64,000 bases of DNA from Bradyrhizobium sp. WD16. GTDB lineage: Bacteria > Pseudomonadota > Alphaproteobacteria > Rhizobiales > Xanthobacteraceae. Location: positions 4,267,501 through 4,331,500 of the forward strand of contig NZ_CP028908.1 in NCBI RefSeq assembly GCF_024181725.1. The letters run 5' to 3'. This document shows, one piece after another, positions 9,398 through 19,297 of this stretch. Positions within the stretch are counted from its first letter, which is position 1, and each line of letters opens with the position of its first letter. The position numbers were made by a program, and so were the translations under genes. Below the pieces are notes generated by a model, which was not told the DNA's origin, did not search any database, and saw nothing but the letters and a program-made list of their open reading frames with translations.

Positions 9398-11044
9398 ATG
9401 AACGAGGCGTTCACCACCCACGAGGTGTTCAACCAGTCGCCGCCTTTCGAGGAGGTCGATCTCTACACCCTTGACGCGCCGCTGAAGGACGCGGTGCGCG
9501 CCGGCGGCGGCGCGGGGGCGGCGACGGAACTTGCGGATTTCGGCCGGCATTGGGGCTCGGCGGCCATGGCCGAGCGCGGCCGCCTCGCCAATGAATGCAC
9601 GCCCAGGCTGAAGACCTTCGATGCGCGCGGGTTTCGCCGCGACCAGGTGGAATTCCATCCGGCCTATCACGAATTGATGGCCCACAGCGCCCATGCCGGC
9701 CTGCACAATTCGACCTGGAGCGGGCAGGGCGCGCCCGCCGGTGGCGCCGCCGAGGTGCTGCGCGCGGCGAAATTCTACATGGCGGCGCAGGTCGAGACCG
9801 GGCATCTGTGTCCCATCACCATGACCCGCGCCGCGGTCGGCGCGCTTGCCGCCGAGCCGGCGCTGCTCGGCCGCCTGATGCCGGTGCTCGGCACGCGCAG
9901 CTATGACCCGAGCTTTGCGCCCTGGCCGACCAAGCGCGGCATGACCATCGGCATGGGCATGACCGAGAAGCAGGGCGGCACCGACGTGCGTGCCAACCTG
10001 TCCAGGGCCGAGCATGACGGCGGGGCCTACCGTATCACCGGGCACAAGTGGTTCATGTCGGCGCCGATGTGTGATGCCTTCCTGGTGCTCGCCCAGGCGG
10101 AAGGCGGGCTGACCTGCTTTCTGATGCCGCGATTTACGCCCGACGGTGCGGTCAATGCGCTGCGCTTCCAGCGTCTCAAGGACAAGCTCGGCAACCGCTC
10201 CAATGCCTCCTCGGAAGTCGAGTTCGTCGGCGCCTATGCCGAGCGCGTCGGGCCGGAGGGCCGCGGCGTCCCCACCATCATCCAGATGGTGTCTCTGACG
10301 CGACAGGACTGCGCCATCGCTTCCGCCGGCCTGATGCGCTCGAGCCTTGCGCATGCGCTGCATCACGCCCGCCATCGCAGCGTCTTCCAGAAACATCTGG
10401 TCGATCAGCCCCTGATGCGCAGCGTGCTGGCCGACATGGCGCTGCAGGTCGAGGCCGCGACTGCGCTGGTGTTCCGGCTCTGCCACTCCTTCGATGCGGC
10501 TCCGTCGGATGCTGCCGAGGCGGCGCGCATGCGCCTGCTCACTCCGGTCGTCAAATACTGGACCTGCAAGAGCGCGCCGGGCTTCGTCTATGAGGCGATG
10601 GAGTGCCTGGGAGGTAACGGCTACGTGGAGGACGGCATTCTCGCCCGCCATTACCGCGAGGCGCCGGTCAACGCCATCTGGGAAGGCTCGGGCAACGTGA
10701 TGTGCCTCGACGTGCTGCGGGCGCTGTCGCGTGAAGGCGCCGCGGCCGAAGCGGTGCTGCGGGCGCTCGAGGCCGAGACCCGCGGCTTGCCCGGCACCGC
10801 GGCGGCCGTGAGCGCTGTCGCCAAGGTGCTGCGCGCCCCGGATTCGGAGCGCACCGCGCGCTACGCAGTGGAGATCCTCGCGCTGCTCGCCGCCACCGCC
10901 GCGCTCAACGCGCTCGCTCCGCGCCATGCCGAGCTGTTCGCGGCAAGCCGCCTCGCCTCCGCCCACGGAGGCTTCTACGGCGCGGCGGACATCGCGGACG
11001 CCGATGCGCGCGCCTTGCTGGAGCGGGCGCTGCCGCCGTCGTGA
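9398..11044 (+). CDS. AidB-like acyl-CoA dehydrogenase
   Basis: FAD-dependent acyl-CoA dehydrogenase family protein of 548 residues, the length of E. coli AidB (541) rather than the usual 380-400, and it shares AidB's N-terminal extension (VFNQSPPFEEVDLYTLD). Family motifs are GMGMTEKQGGTDVRANLS near residue 195, the HKWFMSAP strand, and YEAMECLGGNGYVE followed by the NAIWEGSGNV signature near residues 410-440. AidB belongs to the adaptive response to alkylation and binds DNA; whether this homologue acts in DNA protection or lipid/amino-acid catabolism cannot be read from sequence. The start at 9398 is preceded by a weak AGGACGAG site. An in-frame ATG at 9371 lies inside the putative -10 element. 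No Ada gene is nearby. Confidence 0.88.
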   Translation: MNEAFTTHEVFNQSPPFEEVDLYTLDAPLKDAVRAGGGAGAATELADFGRHWGSAAMAERGRLANECTPRLKTFDARGFRRDQVEFHPAYHELMAHSAHAGLHNSTWSGQGAPAGGAAEVLRAAKFYMAAQVETGHLCPITMTRAAVGALAAEPALLGRLMPVLGTRSYDPSFAPWPTKRGMTIGMGMTEKQGGTDVRANLSRAEHDGGAYRITGHKWFMSAPMCDAFLVLAQAEGGLTCFLMPRFTPDGAVNALRFQRLKDKLGNRSNASSEVEFVGAYAERVGPEGRGVPTIIQMVSLTRQDCAIASAGLMRSSLAHALHHARHRSVFQKHLVDQPLMRSVLADMALQVEAATALVFRLCHSFDAAPSDAAEAARMRLLTPVVKYWTCKSAPGFVYEAMECLGGNGYVEDGILARHYREAPVNAIWEGSGNVMCLDVLRALSREGAAAEAVLRALEAETRGLPGTAAAVSAVAKVLRAPDSERTARYAVEILALLAATAALNALAPRHAELFAASRLASAHGGFYGAADIADADARALLERALPPS

Positions 11045-11053
11045 CGCCCGAAG

Positions 11054-11566
11054 TCAGGTGCTGCCGCCGGGCCGCAGCGATGCGAGGCGGTCGAGGGCGC
11101 CTTGCAGGATGAAGATCGCGGCGTGCTCGTCGATGACCTTGGCGCGCCGGGCGCGGCTGACGTCGGCGGCGATCAGCTCGCGCTCCACTGCTGCGGTCGA
11201 CAGTCGCTCGTCCCACAGACCGATCGCGAGAGGGGTGAGGCGGGCGAAATTGCGGGCGAAAGCTCGGGTTGCCTGCGCCCGCGGACCGTGGCTGCCGTCC
11301 ATATTGACGGGCAGCCCGAGAACAAAACCGACCACGTTGCGCTGCTGCGCCAGAGCGAGAACGCGGGCGGCATCGGCGGTGAAGGCGGTGCGACGGACCG
11401 TCTCGACGCCGGTGGCCAGCCGGCGGTCGGGATCGGAGACGGCGACGCCGATCGTCTTGGTACCGAGATCGAGGCCGATCAGGGCGCCGCGCACAGGCCA
11501 GTGCGCCGCTGCCTCGATGAGCGGCAGCACCTTGGCCGGATCGTGGACGGGAGGTTGGGTTGGCAT
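11054..11566 (-). CDS. ruvX: Putative pre-16S rRNA nuclease / Holliday junction resolvase
   Basis: YqgF/RuvX family RNase H-fold nuclease (170 residues) acting in 16S rRNA 5'-end maturation in E. coli and sometimes annotated as a Holliday-junction resolvase. Visible family motifs are IGLDLGTKTIGVAVSD near residue 30, VVGFVLGLPVNMDGSHGP near 80-95, and WDERLSTAAVER near 115 with the conserved acidic residue, ending with DEHAAIFILQGALD. It converges with the upstream dehydrogenase gene, with 9 bp between stops. Its 5' side faces the four-fold tandem repeat at 11622. Confidence 0.93.
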   Translation of the reverse strand: MPTQPPVHDPAKVLPLIEAAAHWPVRGALIGLDLGTKTIGVAVSDPDRRLATGVETVRRTAFTADAARVLALAQQRNVVGFVLGLPVNMDGSHGPRAQATRAFARNFARLTPLAIGLWDERLSTAAVERELIAADVSRARRAKVIDEHAAIFILQGALDRLASLRPGGST

Positions 11567-11621
11567 CGCGCTTCGCTTAACACGCGGTCCATGTCGGACG
11601 CAAAACGGTGGATACCCTGAC

Positions 11622-12277
11622 CTAGTGTCCCGTCTCCGAATGACCGCTTCGTTTGCCTCACGCTCGCACGGTCATTCGGAGACATAGGGACACTAGCAAA
11701 ATCAAAGTGCTAGTGTGGCTTATGTCTCGCAATTGCCTACGAGAGGGTTGCCGCGAAGGCGGTAGGCAATTGCGAGACGCCACACTAGTGTCCCGTCTCC
11801 GAATGACCGCTTCGTTTGCCTCACGCTCGCACGGTCATTCGGAGACATAGGGACACTAGCAAAATCAAAGTGCTAGTGTGGCTTATGTCTCGCAATTGCC
11901 TACGAGAGGGTTGCCGCGAAGGCGGTAGGCAATTGCGAGACGCCACACTAGTGTCCCGTCTCCGAATGACCGCTTCGTTTGCCTCACGCTCGCACGGTCA
12001 TTCGGAGACATAGGGACACTAGCAAAATCAAAGTGCTAGTGTGGCTTATGTCTCGCAATTGCCTACGAGAGGGTTGCCGCGAAGGCGGTAGGCAATTGCG
12101 AGACGCCACACTAGTGTCCCGTCTCCGAATGACCGCTTCGTTTGCCTCACGCTCGCACGGTCATTCGGAGACATAGGGACACTAGCAAAATCAAAGTGCT
12201 AGTGTGGCTTATGTCTCGCAATTGCCTACGAGAGGGTTGCCGCGAAGGCGGTAGGCAATTGCGAGACGCCACACTGG
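11622..12277 (-). repeat. Four tandem A-B palindrome pairs (163-bp period)
   Basis: Four head-to-tail copies of the A-B pair in reverse orientation start at 11622, 11785, 11948 and 12111. Each copy is unit B (reverse), the linker CAAAATCAAAGTG, then unit A (reverse). The last CTAG of one copy is the first CTAG of the next. I see no base difference among copies except that the final CTAG at 12274 has become CTGG. The repeats also create identical 65-codon open frames in each period; these are not genes. The array fills the spacer between ruvX and the nitronate monooxygenase gene. Confidence 0.96.
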
Positions 12278-12375
12278 TTCGGCCTGCGCGCTCGGCTCCG
12301 CCGGTGGCTTTCTGCAGGGGGGAGTGGCCATTCGGCATGCGGCATCTGCCGGACACCAGCTTCGGAAAGCGGGCA

Positions 12376-12421
12376 CCAGTGTCCCGTTTCCAACGTTCGT
12401 GTCCCATCGAAGCAGGCGCCT
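12376..12421 (+). repeat. Truncated C palindrome
   Basis: The left arm and loop of a C unit: a degraded CTAG (CCAG) at 12376, then TGTCCCGTTTCCAACGTTCG and the loop GCAGGCGCC, stopping before the right arm. It lies 45 bp before the nitronate monooxygenase start and in the opposite orientation to the A-B array upstream. Between 12278 and 12375 I see nothing recognisable. Confidence 0.75.
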
Positions 12422-12465
12422 ATTGATGATAATGCTCGCGCGGAATAATTGCCGGGAGGATGCGG

Positions 12466-13542
12466 ATGTGGCCGGATCGCCGACTGCTGGATCTGTTCCA
12501 GATCGAAGTTCCCATCGTTCAGGCGCCCATGGCCGGGGTGCAGGACGTCGATATCGCCATCGGTGCCGCACAGGGCGGTGCGCTCGGCTCGCTGCCTTGC
12601 GCCATGTGGGGCGTCGACAAGGTGCGCGAGCAGATCGGCATCATGCGCCAGCGCATCGCGGCGCCGCTCAATCTCAACTTCTTCTGTCACGCCCCGGTGG
12701 CGGCGGAGCCTGAGCAGGAGGCGGCCTGGCGGGCGCGGCTCGCCAACTATTATCGCGAATATGGCCTCGATCCCCAGGCGCCGGTAGCGGCCGCCAATCG
12801 CGCGCCCTTCGATGCGGCGATGTGCGAGCTCGTCGAGGAGCTCAGGCCGGAAGTGGTCAGTTTCCATTTCGGCCTGCCGGAGCGCGCGCTGCTCGACCGC
12901 GTCAAGGCGGCCGGAGCCAGGGTCATGGCATCGGCGACCATCGTGAAGGAGGCGGTCTGGCTCGAGGACCACGGCGCCGACGTCGTCATCGCCCAGGGCG
13001 CCGAGGCGGGCGGCCATCGCGGCATGTTCCTCACTGGCAACATCGCGGCGCAGCCGGGCACGATCGCGCTGGTGCCGCAGGTGGTGGACGCGGTGAAGGT
13101 GCCGGTGATCGCCGCCGGCGGCATTGCCGACGGACGCGGGCTCGCGGCCGCGCTGGCGCTTGGCGCGGCGGGGGCGCAGATCGGCAGCGCCTATCTGCGC
13201 ACGCCGGAATCGAAGGTCAGCGCCGTGGCTCGCGCCGTGCTCGCCGCCGCCGACGACGATGCCACCGTGATCACCAATGTGATGACGGGGCGACCGGCGC
13301 GTGGTGTCGTCAACCGCGTCATGGCGGAGGTCGGGCCGATCGCGCCCGAGGCGCCGGCCTTTCCCCATGCGGCCACCGCACTGGCGCCGCTGAAGATGGC
13401 TGCAGAGAAACAGGGCCGCACCGACTTCACCAATCTGTGGGCGGGGCAGGCGCTGGCCTTGGGCCGGGAGATCGGCGCCGCCGGCCTGACCCGGCAGATT
13501 GCCGCCGACGCGCTGGCGCGGCTGCATCGGCTCGCATGCTGA
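12466..13542 (+). CDS. Nitronate monooxygenase family protein
   Basis: FMN-dependent TIM-barrel oxidoreductase of the 2-nitropropane dioxygenase family, 358 residues, which oxidises nitronates such as propionate-3-nitronate to detoxify them. Signatures are VPIVQAPMAGV near the N terminus, the FMN-phosphate regions VVIAQGAEAGGHRG (with the family's GxEAGGH motif) and VIAAGGIADGRG, followed by GAAGAQIGSAYLRTPES. The start at 12466 is placed six bases after a GGGAGG site; an ATG at 12460 touches that site and is less likely. It is preceded by the largest repeat array in the window and followed by gatC after a 160-bp gap, so probably has its own promoter. Confidence 0.9.
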   Translation: MWPDRRLLDLFQIEVPIVQAPMAGVQDVDIAIGAAQGGALGSLPCAMWGVDKVREQIGIMRQRIAAPLNLNFFCHAPVAAEPEQEAAWRARLANYYREYGLDPQAPVAAANRAPFDAAMCELVEELRPEVVSFHFGLPERALLDRVKAAGARVMASATIVKEAVWLEDHGADVVIAQGAEAGGHRGMFLTGNIAAQPGTIALVPQVVDAVKVPVIAAGGIADGRGLAAALALGAAGAQIGSAYLRTPESKVSAVARAVLAAADDDATVITNVMTGRPARGVVNRVMAEVGPIAPEAPAFPHAATALAPLKMAAEKQGRTDFTNLWAGQALALGREIGAAGLTRQIAADALARLHRLAC

Positions 13543-13703
13543 CGGAGGGAGCACCGCGCGCCTCCGCCCGGCTAAACTTTCCAGATCTTGCTCTAAGCGA
13601 CGGGCAACTCAGGTATTTTTCGATCAAATGAGGTTGGCGGCGGGCGCCGAAATGCTCTATACGGCGCTTGTCGCCGCCAACCGTTCCGATGCTTGAGGTC
13701 GCC

Positions 13704-13991
13704 ATGTCAGTCGATGCCGCCACCGTGCGCCGGATCGCGCATCTCGCGCGAATTGCGGTCAAGGATGAGGAGGTCGAGCACCTCCAGGGCGAGTTGAATG
13801 CCATGCTGGCCTTCGTCGAGCAGCTGTCGCAGGTCGACGTCACCGGTGTGGAGCCGATGACCTCGGTGATGCCGATGGCCATGAAGATGCGCAAGGACGC
13901 GGTCACCGACGGCGAGATCGCCGACGTCGTCGTCGCCAATGCGCCGGCCACGGAGGATCACTTCTTCGTGGTGCCGAAGGTGGTCGAATAG
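13704..13991 (+). CDS. gatC: Asp/Glu-tRNA amidotransferase subunit C
   Basis: Small subunit (95 residues) of the GatCAB complex that converts misacylated Glu-tRNA(Gln) and Asp-tRNA(Asn) to the amidated forms; it wraps around GatA and stabilises the complex. Typical features are [16 protein letters not shown] at the N terminus, [22 protein letters not shown] in the middle and [11 protein letters not shown] at the end. Start at 13704 (MSVDAATV) matches the family; an in-frame ATG 12 codons earlier gives an atypical extension. First gene of a gatC-orf75-gatA-patatin-gatB series. Confidence 0.95.
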   Translation: MSVDAATVRRIAHLARIAVKDEEVEHLQGELNAMLAFVEQLSQVDVTGVEPMTSVMPMAMKMRKDAVTDGEIADVVVANAPATEDHFFVVPKVVE

Positions 13992-14017
13992 AAACAGGGT
14001 GCTTAGGAGCATTTGGC

Positions 14018-14245
14018 ATGTGCCTGTTGTGCGACGACGAAAAGGCCTATCAGGCCTACATGGCCTATCTCGACGAGATGGAGCGCCAGGGCAGGGCGGC
14101 CGATTCCGGCAAGGCGATGGACGCGGCGCTCGCGGTCGTCACCGGCACCAAGGTCGCCGACACCACGCTCTCCGTCCATACGCCCGGCATTTCGGTTTCT
14201 CCCGCCCCAAGATCCCCGTTCTCCTGCGATCCGGTTGACGAATGA
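14018..14245 (+). CDS. Small CxxC protein between gatC and gatA
   Basis: A 75-residue protein I do not recognise by name. It begins [20 protein letters not shown], with a CxxC pair in the first five residues, followed by a short amphipathic helix and an Ala/Val-rich half. It starts 26 bp after gatC and its stop overlaps the gatA start (ATGA at 14242), so translational coupling is likely. The conserved slot inside the amidotransferase operon and the clean overlap argue that it is real. The CxxC could bind metal or be redox-active, but there is no second pair in the chain, so any zinc site would need a partner or dimer. Confidence 0.75.
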   Translation: MCLLCDDEKAYQAYMAYLDEMERQGRAADSGKAMDAALAVVTGTKVADTTLSVHTPGISVSPAPRSPFSCDPVDE

Positions 14246-15717
14246 CTGACCTGACCTCGCTGACGCTGGCCGACGCCCGCGACGCCCTGAAGCGCAAATC
14301 CTTTTCCGCGTCCGAACTCACCGAGGCTCATCTCGCCGCCATGGAGAAGGCGCGCGTGCTCAATGCCTATGTGCTGGAGACGCCCGACGAGGCGCGGATG
14401 ATGGCGCAGGCCGCGGATATCCGGCTCGGCAAGGGCGAGGCCGGGCCTCTCGAAGGCATCCCGCTCGGCATCAAGGATCTGTTCGCCACCAAAGGCGTGC
14501 GCACCACGGCCTGCTCGAAGATCCTCGGCAATTTCGTGCCGCCTTACGAATCCACCGTGACCGCGCAGCTCTGGCGCGACGGCGCGGTGATGCTCGGCAA
14601 GCTCAACAACGATGAATTCGCCATGGGCTCGTCCAACGAGACCTCGGCATTCGGGCCCGTGGTCAATCCGTGGCGGCGCGAAGGCTCGGAAGCGAAACTG
14701 GTGCCGGGCGGCTCGTCCGGCGGGTCGGCGGCGGCAGTCGCCGCGGGACTGTGCGTCGGGGCGACCGGCACCGATACCGGCGGTTCGATCCGGCAGCCGG
14801 CGGCCTTTGCCGGCATCACCGGCATCAAGCCGACCTACGGCCGCTGCTCGCGCTGGGGCACCGTTGCCTTCGCTTCGTCGCTCGACCAGGCCGGGCCTTT
14901 CGCCCGCACCGTGCGCGATGCCGCGATCCTGTTGCGTTCGATGTCCGGTCACGATCCCAAGGACACCACTTCGGTCGACCGGCCGGTGCCGGATTTCGAG
15001 GCGGCGGTCGGTCGCTCGGTCAAGGGCATGAAGATCGGCATTCCGAAGGAATATCGTCTCGACGGCATGCCGGCCGAAATCGAGAAATTGTGGGGCCGCG
15101 GCGGCGAATGGCTGAAGGCCGCCGGCGCCGAACTCGTCGAGGTCTCGCTGCCGCACACCAAATATGCCCTGCCGGCCTATTACATCGTGGCGCCGGCCGA
15201 GGCGTCCTCGAACCTCGCCCGCTACGACGGCGTGCGCTACGGGCTGCGGGTGCCGGGCCGCAACGTCATCGAGATGTATGAGAACTCCCGCGCGGAGGGC
15301 TTCGGCGCGGAGGTGCGCCGCCGCATCATGATCGGCACCTACGTGCTATCGGCCGGCTATTACGATGCCTATTACCTGCGCGCGCAGAAGGTGCGCACGC
15401 TGATCAAGAAGGATTTCGAGGACTGCTTTGCCAAAGGCGTTCACGCCATGCTGACGCCGGCGACGCCGTCGGCGGCATTCGGCATCGGCGAAAAGGGCGG
15501 CGCTGATCCGGTCGAGATGTACCTCAACGACATCTTCACGGTGACGGTGAACATGGCCGGGCTTCCCGGCATTGCCGTACCGGCCGGCAAGGATGCCCAG
15601 GGGCTGCCGCTGGGGCTGCAGCTGATCGGCCGTCCCTTCGACGAGGAAACGCTGTTTTCGCTCGGCGAGGTGATCGAGCAGGCGGCCGGCCGGTTGACGC
15701 CGGCAAAATGGTGGTGA
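14242..15717 (+). CDS. gatA: Asp/Glu-tRNA amidotransferase subunit A
   Basis: Amidase subunit (491 residues) that hydrolyses glutamine and passes ammonia to GatB. The Ser-cisSer-Lys triad is visible: K78 in [11 protein letters not shown]158 in [10 protein letters not shown] and S182 in [13 protein letters not shown]; the last two are spaced 24 residues apart as in characterised GatA. The C-terminal part has the usual [13 protein letters not shown] motif. The start overlaps the preceding small gene by four bases (ATGA). A patatin-like lipoprotein gene separates it from gatB. Confidence 0.97.
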   Translation: MTDLTSLTLADARDALKRKSFSASELTEAHLAAMEKARVLNAYVLETPDEARMMAQAADIRLGKGEAGPLEGIPLGIKDLFATKGVRTTACSKILGNFVPPYESTVTAQLWRDGAVMLGKLNNDEFAMGSSNETSAFGPVVNPWRREGSEAKLVPGGSSGGSAAAVAAGLCVGATGTDTGGSIRQPAAFAGITGIKPTYGRCSRWGTVAFASSLDQAGPFARTVRDAAILLRSMSGHDPKDTTSVDRPVPDFEAAVGRSVKGMKIGIPKEYRLDGMPAEIEKLWGRGGEWLKAAGAELVEVSLPHTKYALPAYYIVAPAEASSNLARYDGVRYGLRVPGRNVIEMYENSRAEGFGAEVRRRIMIGTYVLSAGYYDAYYLRAQKVRTLIKKDFEDCFAKGVHAMLTPATPSAAFGIGEKGGADPVEMYLNDIFTVTVNMAGLPGIAVPAGKDAQGLPLGLQLIGRPFDEETLFSLGEVIEQAAGRLTPAKWW

Positions 15718-15794
15718 TCGCACCGCCCGGACGGCCTTAACCTCGCCGTAAAGACGCCGCCACTACGCTTCCACATTGTGAGTGGTCGTCGGAG

Positions 15795-17180
15795 ATGAGC
15801 GTGCGGGCGAGGCTCTTAAGTCTGGTTGTGGCGACATCTGTGCTTGTCCTCGCTGGTTGTGCGTCGATCCGCAACGACCCCGTCAACGTCCCGACCGCCG
15901 AAGGCGGCAACGGCCTCCCGATCGATTTCGAAACCGGTGGAGCCGAAGACAGCACGGTGATCGGTCTGTCGTTTTCCGGCGGCGGCATGCGCGCCGCCGC
16001 CTTTTCCTATGGCGTGTTGACCGAGATGGAGCAGGTGCCGTCCCGCCGCGCCGGTTCGATGCTCGACAATGTCGAATTCATCTCGGGGGTGTCGGGCGGT
16101 TCGGTGACCGCGGCCTATTTCGGCCTGCGCAAGCGCGCCGGTCTCGCCGAATTTCGCGAACGCTTCCTCCTGCGCAACGCGGAAGAGGGCCTGCAGACCT
16201 CGCTCTCGGTGCCCAATCTCGCCCGGGCGCTCGCCGGCGGCATCAATGATTCCACCGGCCTGCCGCGCTGGCTCGACGCCAACCTGTTCCACGGGGCGAC
16301 CTTCGGTCAGCTCATCAGCAGCGGCCGGCCATGGGTCTGGATCAACGCCTCCGACATCTACAACCGCACGCCATTCACCTTCGAGCCGGCGGTCTTCAAG
16401 GCCATCTGCAGCGACGTCTCGGCCTATCCGTTGGCGGATGCGGTGGCCGCCTCGGCCGCGGTTCCGGTCGCCTTCGCGCCGGTGGTCATCAAGACCTTCC
16501 CCAAGCAATGCAACAATTCGTTGCCGGCCTGGGTCCTGCGCGCACGCGACAATCCTGCCGCGCCGCCGATGCTCAAATCCTTCGCGAGGGCGCTGACCCG
16601 CTACCACGACGGCTCGATGCCCTACATCAAGCTGCTCGATGGCGGCCTCGTCGACAATTTCGGCCTGTCGGGCTTTTCGATCGCGCGGCTCTCCGCCGAT
16701 ACGCCCTATGGTCCGTTGACGCCGAAGCAGGCGGTGCGGCTGCGGCGGGTGCTCTTCCTCGTCGTCGACGCCAAGACCGGCGCCGCCGGAGACTGGATCA
16801 ATACTGTCGAAGGGCCGAGCGGCGTCGAACTGGTCAAGGCGGCCGCCGATACCGCCATCGATGCCAGCGTCAATACGAGCTTCACCGCCTTCGACCGGAT
16901 CATGAGCGACTGGCAGGCGACACTGGCACAGTGGCGCTGCGGGCTGTCGGCCGCCGAGCGCGCGCGCTACGGCGCAGGACCCGGCTGGAATTGTCGCGAC
17001 ATCAAATTCTTCGTCGGACGCGTCGGCTTCGATCAGCTCGATCCGGGCCGGGCGGCGGAGCTCGAGGCGATCCCGACGCGCTTTCAGCTGCCGGTGGAGC
17101 AGATCGACGCAGTCGTCGCCGCCGGACGCGACGCCTTGCGCGTCAATTCGACGTTCCGCGCCTTCCGGGCCAGCCAGTGA
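15795..17180 (+). CDS. Patatin-like phospholipase lipoprotein
   Basis: Predicted lipoprotein acyl hydrolase of 461 residues. The N terminus is a type II signal peptide ending in the lipobox LAGC with the lipidated Cys at residue 22, followed by S and I, so sorting to the outer membrane is possible. The patatin core has the oxyanion loop SGGGMRAA (61-68), the nucleophile elbow GVSGGS with S100, and the catalytic aspartate in LLDGGLVDN near residue 282, so the Ser-Asp dyad is complete. Substrate is unknown. It sits between gatA and gatB, 77 bp after one and 58 bp before the other, on the same strand, an odd place for an envelope lipase. Confidence 0.88.
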   Translation: MSVRARLLSLVVATSVLVLAGCASIRNDPVNVPTAEGGNGLPIDFETGGAEDSTVIGLSFSGGGMRAAAFSYGVLTEMEQVPSRRAGSMLDNVEFISGVSGGSVTAAYFGLRKRAGLAEFRERFLLRNAEEGLQTSLSVPNLARALAGGINDSTGLPRWLDANLFHGATFGQLISSGRPWVWINASDIYNRTPFTFEPAVFKAICSDVSAYPLADAVAASAAVPVAFAPVVIKTFPKQCNNSLPAWVLRARDNPAAPPMLKSFARALTRYHDGSMPYIKLLDGGLVDNFGLSGFSIARLSADTPYGPLTPKQAVRLRRVLFLVVDAKTGAAGDWINTVEGPSGVELVKAAADTAIDASVNTSFTAFDRIMSDWQATLAQWRCGLSAAERARYGAGPGWNCRDIKFFVGRVGFDQLDPGRAAELEAIPTRFQLPVEQIDAVVAAGRDALRVNSTFRAFRASQ

Positions 17181-17238
17181 CGGGCGTCGTCGCGCGGCGG
17201 GGGTTTTCTCAGGCAGCGCTTCGCGGTAAAAACTCTGC

Positions 17239-18723
17239 ATGAACGCACCCGTCAAACCGTCCAAGCTCATCAAAGGCGCCACCGGCGACTGGGAGATCGT
17301 GATCGGGCTGGAGATCCATGCCCAGGTCACATCCAAGTCCAAGCTGTTCTCGGCGGCTTCCACCGCCTTCGGCGGCGATCCCAACTCCCACGTTTCGCTG
17401 GTCGACGCGGCGATGCCGGGCATGCTGCCGGTCATCAACGAAGAATGCATCGCCCAGGCGGTGCGCACCGGACTGGGCCTGAAGGCGCAGATCAATCTGC
17501 GCTCGACCTTCGACCGCAAGAACTACTTCTACCCCGACCTGCCGCAGGGCTATCAGATCAGCCAGTACAAGTCGCCGATCGTCGGCGAGGGCACGGTCGT
17601 CGTGGACATGCCCGAGGGGGACAGCTTCAGCGTCGGCATCGAGCGCCTGCACCTCGAACAGGACGCCGGCAAGTTGCTGCACGACCAGCATCCGACCATG
17701 TCTTTCGTCGACCTCAACCGCTCCGGCGTGGCGCTGATGGAGATCGTCTCCAAGCCCGACTTGCGCTCCTCGGATCAGGCGCGGGCCTATGTCACCAAGC
17801 TGCGCACTATCCTGCGCTATCTTGGTACCTGCGACGGCGACATGGAGAAGGGCAGCCTGCGAGCCGACGTCAACGTCTCGGTTCGCCGCCCGGGCGAGCC
17901 GTACGGCACCCGTTGCGAGATCAAGAACGTCAATTCGATCCGCTTCATCGGCCAGGCGATCGACTACGAGGCGCGGCGCCAGATCGGGATCCTCGAAGAC
18001 GGCGGCGTGATCGAGCAGGAGACGCGGCTGTTCGACGCGGTCAAGGGCGAAACGCGGTCGATGCGCTCCAAGGAAGAGGCTCATGACTATCGCTATTTCC
18101 CCGATCCCGACCTGCTGCCGCTGGAACTGACCCAGGCCTATGTCGACGACCTGAAGGTCCATCTGCCGGAGCTGCCGGACGAGAAGAAGGCGCGCTTCAT
18201 CAGCGATTTAGCCCTGACGCCCTACGACGCCGGCGTGCTGGTCAGCGAGCGGGAGAGCGCCGACTTCTTCGAAGCGGTGCTGGGCGGTCTCGCCAACCAG
18301 CAGCGCGACGGCAAGCTGGCCGCCAACTGGGTGATCAACGAACTGTTCGGCCGCCTCAACAAGGAAGGCAAGGACGTCACGGCTTCGCCGGTTTCCGCAG
18401 CCCAGCTCTCGGCCATCGTCGATCTGATCGGCGAGGGCACGATCTCCGGCAAGATCGCCAAGGATCTGTTCGAGATCGTCTGGACGGAGGGCGGCGACCC
18501 GCGCGCACTGGTCGAGAGCCGCGGCATGAAGCAGGTCACCGACCTCGGCGCCATCGAGAAGGTGGTCGACGACATCATCGCCGCCAATCCCGACAAGGTG
18601 GAGCAGGCCAAGGCGAAGCCGGCGCTGGTCGGCTGGTTCGTCGGACAGGTGATGAAGTCGTCCGGTGGCAAGGCCAACCCGCAGGCCGTCAACGATCTGC
18701 TCAAGGCCAAGCTCGGCCTTTGA
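17239..18723 (+). CDS. gatB: Asp/Glu-tRNA amidotransferase subunit B
   Basis: tRNA-binding kinase-like subunit of GatCAB, 494 residues. It activates the acyl side chain with ATP and receives ammonia from GatA. Motifs include IGLEIHAQ near residue 25, [17 protein letters not shown] near 95, the long conserved block GKLLHDQHP ... [14 protein letters not shown] and [14 protein letters not shown], plus [12 protein letters not shown]; the C-terminal YqeY-like tail domain (about 350-490) is present. Start at 17239 fits the family. It ends the gat series. Confidence 0.97.
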   Translation: MNAPVKPSKLIKGATGDWEIVIGLEIHAQVTSKSKLFSAASTAFGGDPNSHVSLVDAAMPGMLPVINEECIAQAVRTGLGLKAQINLRSTFDRKNYFYPDLPQGYQISQYKSPIVGEGTVVVDMPEGDSFSVGIERLHLEQDAGKLLHDQHPTMSFVDLNRSGVALMEIVSKPDLRSSDQARAYVTKLRTILRYLGTCDGDMEKGSLRADVNVSVRRPGEPYGTRCEIKNVNSIRFIGQAIDYEARRQIGILEDGGVIEQETRLFDAVKGETRSMRSKEEAHDYRYFPDPDLLPLELTQAYVDDLKVHLPELPDEKKARFISDLALTPYDAGVLVSERESADFFEAVLGGLANQQRDGKLAANWVINELFGRLNKEGKDVTASPVSAAQLSAIVDLIGEGTISGKIAKDLFEIVWTEGGDPRALVESRGMKQVTDLGAIEKVVDDIIAANPDKVEQAKAKPALVGWFVGQVMKSSGGKANPQAVNDLLKAKLGL

Positions 18724-19297
18724 CGTTTCGCGGCGGCGCGTTCGCCGTCGCGCCGATCCGACGTTCTTATTTCTTGTCGCGCGCGGCTTTTGCGCGTCCT
18801 CATCGTTGCCTGTTTCAGACCGCGAGACGGGCTGGGCGAGGTCGCCGTCGTCCGAATCGGAGCGGCTGCGATTCGGCAAAACATCCGGTTCGACCCCGCC
18901 GGCGCCGCCGCGAAGACGTCCCTCACCGATTTTTTTTTGTTGCGCAGATTTTCGACTCGGGCGCAGCGCCGGATGTTTTTGGCGGTTCCGACGACTCGCT
19001 AGAGACATCGCGAACGCGGATCGCGTCATGCGCGGCGATGCAAGTTATCAGCTAAAATCGGGCACTTCTTGACTGTTGACAGCGTGGCGTCCGGATTTCC
19101 TGCACGTCGTGCGATGCGTTCAGCGTCGTCGTCGCATCATCGTCGACGCGAGTTGACGGCAGCGCGCGCGCCGCAACCGTCAACACTTCCTTAAGCGAGA
19201 CACTGTTTTTTTCTATGCGTTGGTGTAAGCCAATTGAAGTGCATTCGATTCCCGAGTGCACGACAGCGATCAAGCCATCTCATTTATGGAGGGCAAC
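18724..19297. other. Gene-free spacer after gatB
   Basis: No convincing gene. The stretch has a T9 tract after CCTCACCGA near 18930 without a clear hairpin, and a region around 19067-19081 with two TTGAC motifs (TTGACTGTTGACA) but no good -10 partner. Open frames here are GC-rich shadows. It presumably carries the promoter of the short basic protein that follows. Confidence 0.35.

Noticed and set aside
11622-12277. CRISPR-like array
   Set aside because: Repeats are 163 bp, contiguous and without unique spacers, and no cas genes are present.
11653-12339. Four identical 65-codon open frames in the tandem repeat
   Set aside because: They arise because each 163-bp palindrome period is open in one frame. 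They have no ribosome-binding site, and the sequence is a non-coding hairpin repeat found elsewhere out of frame.
18208-19029. Minus-strand frames over the end of gatB and its spacer
   Set aside because: They run mostly antisense to gatB and have a shadow-like composition.
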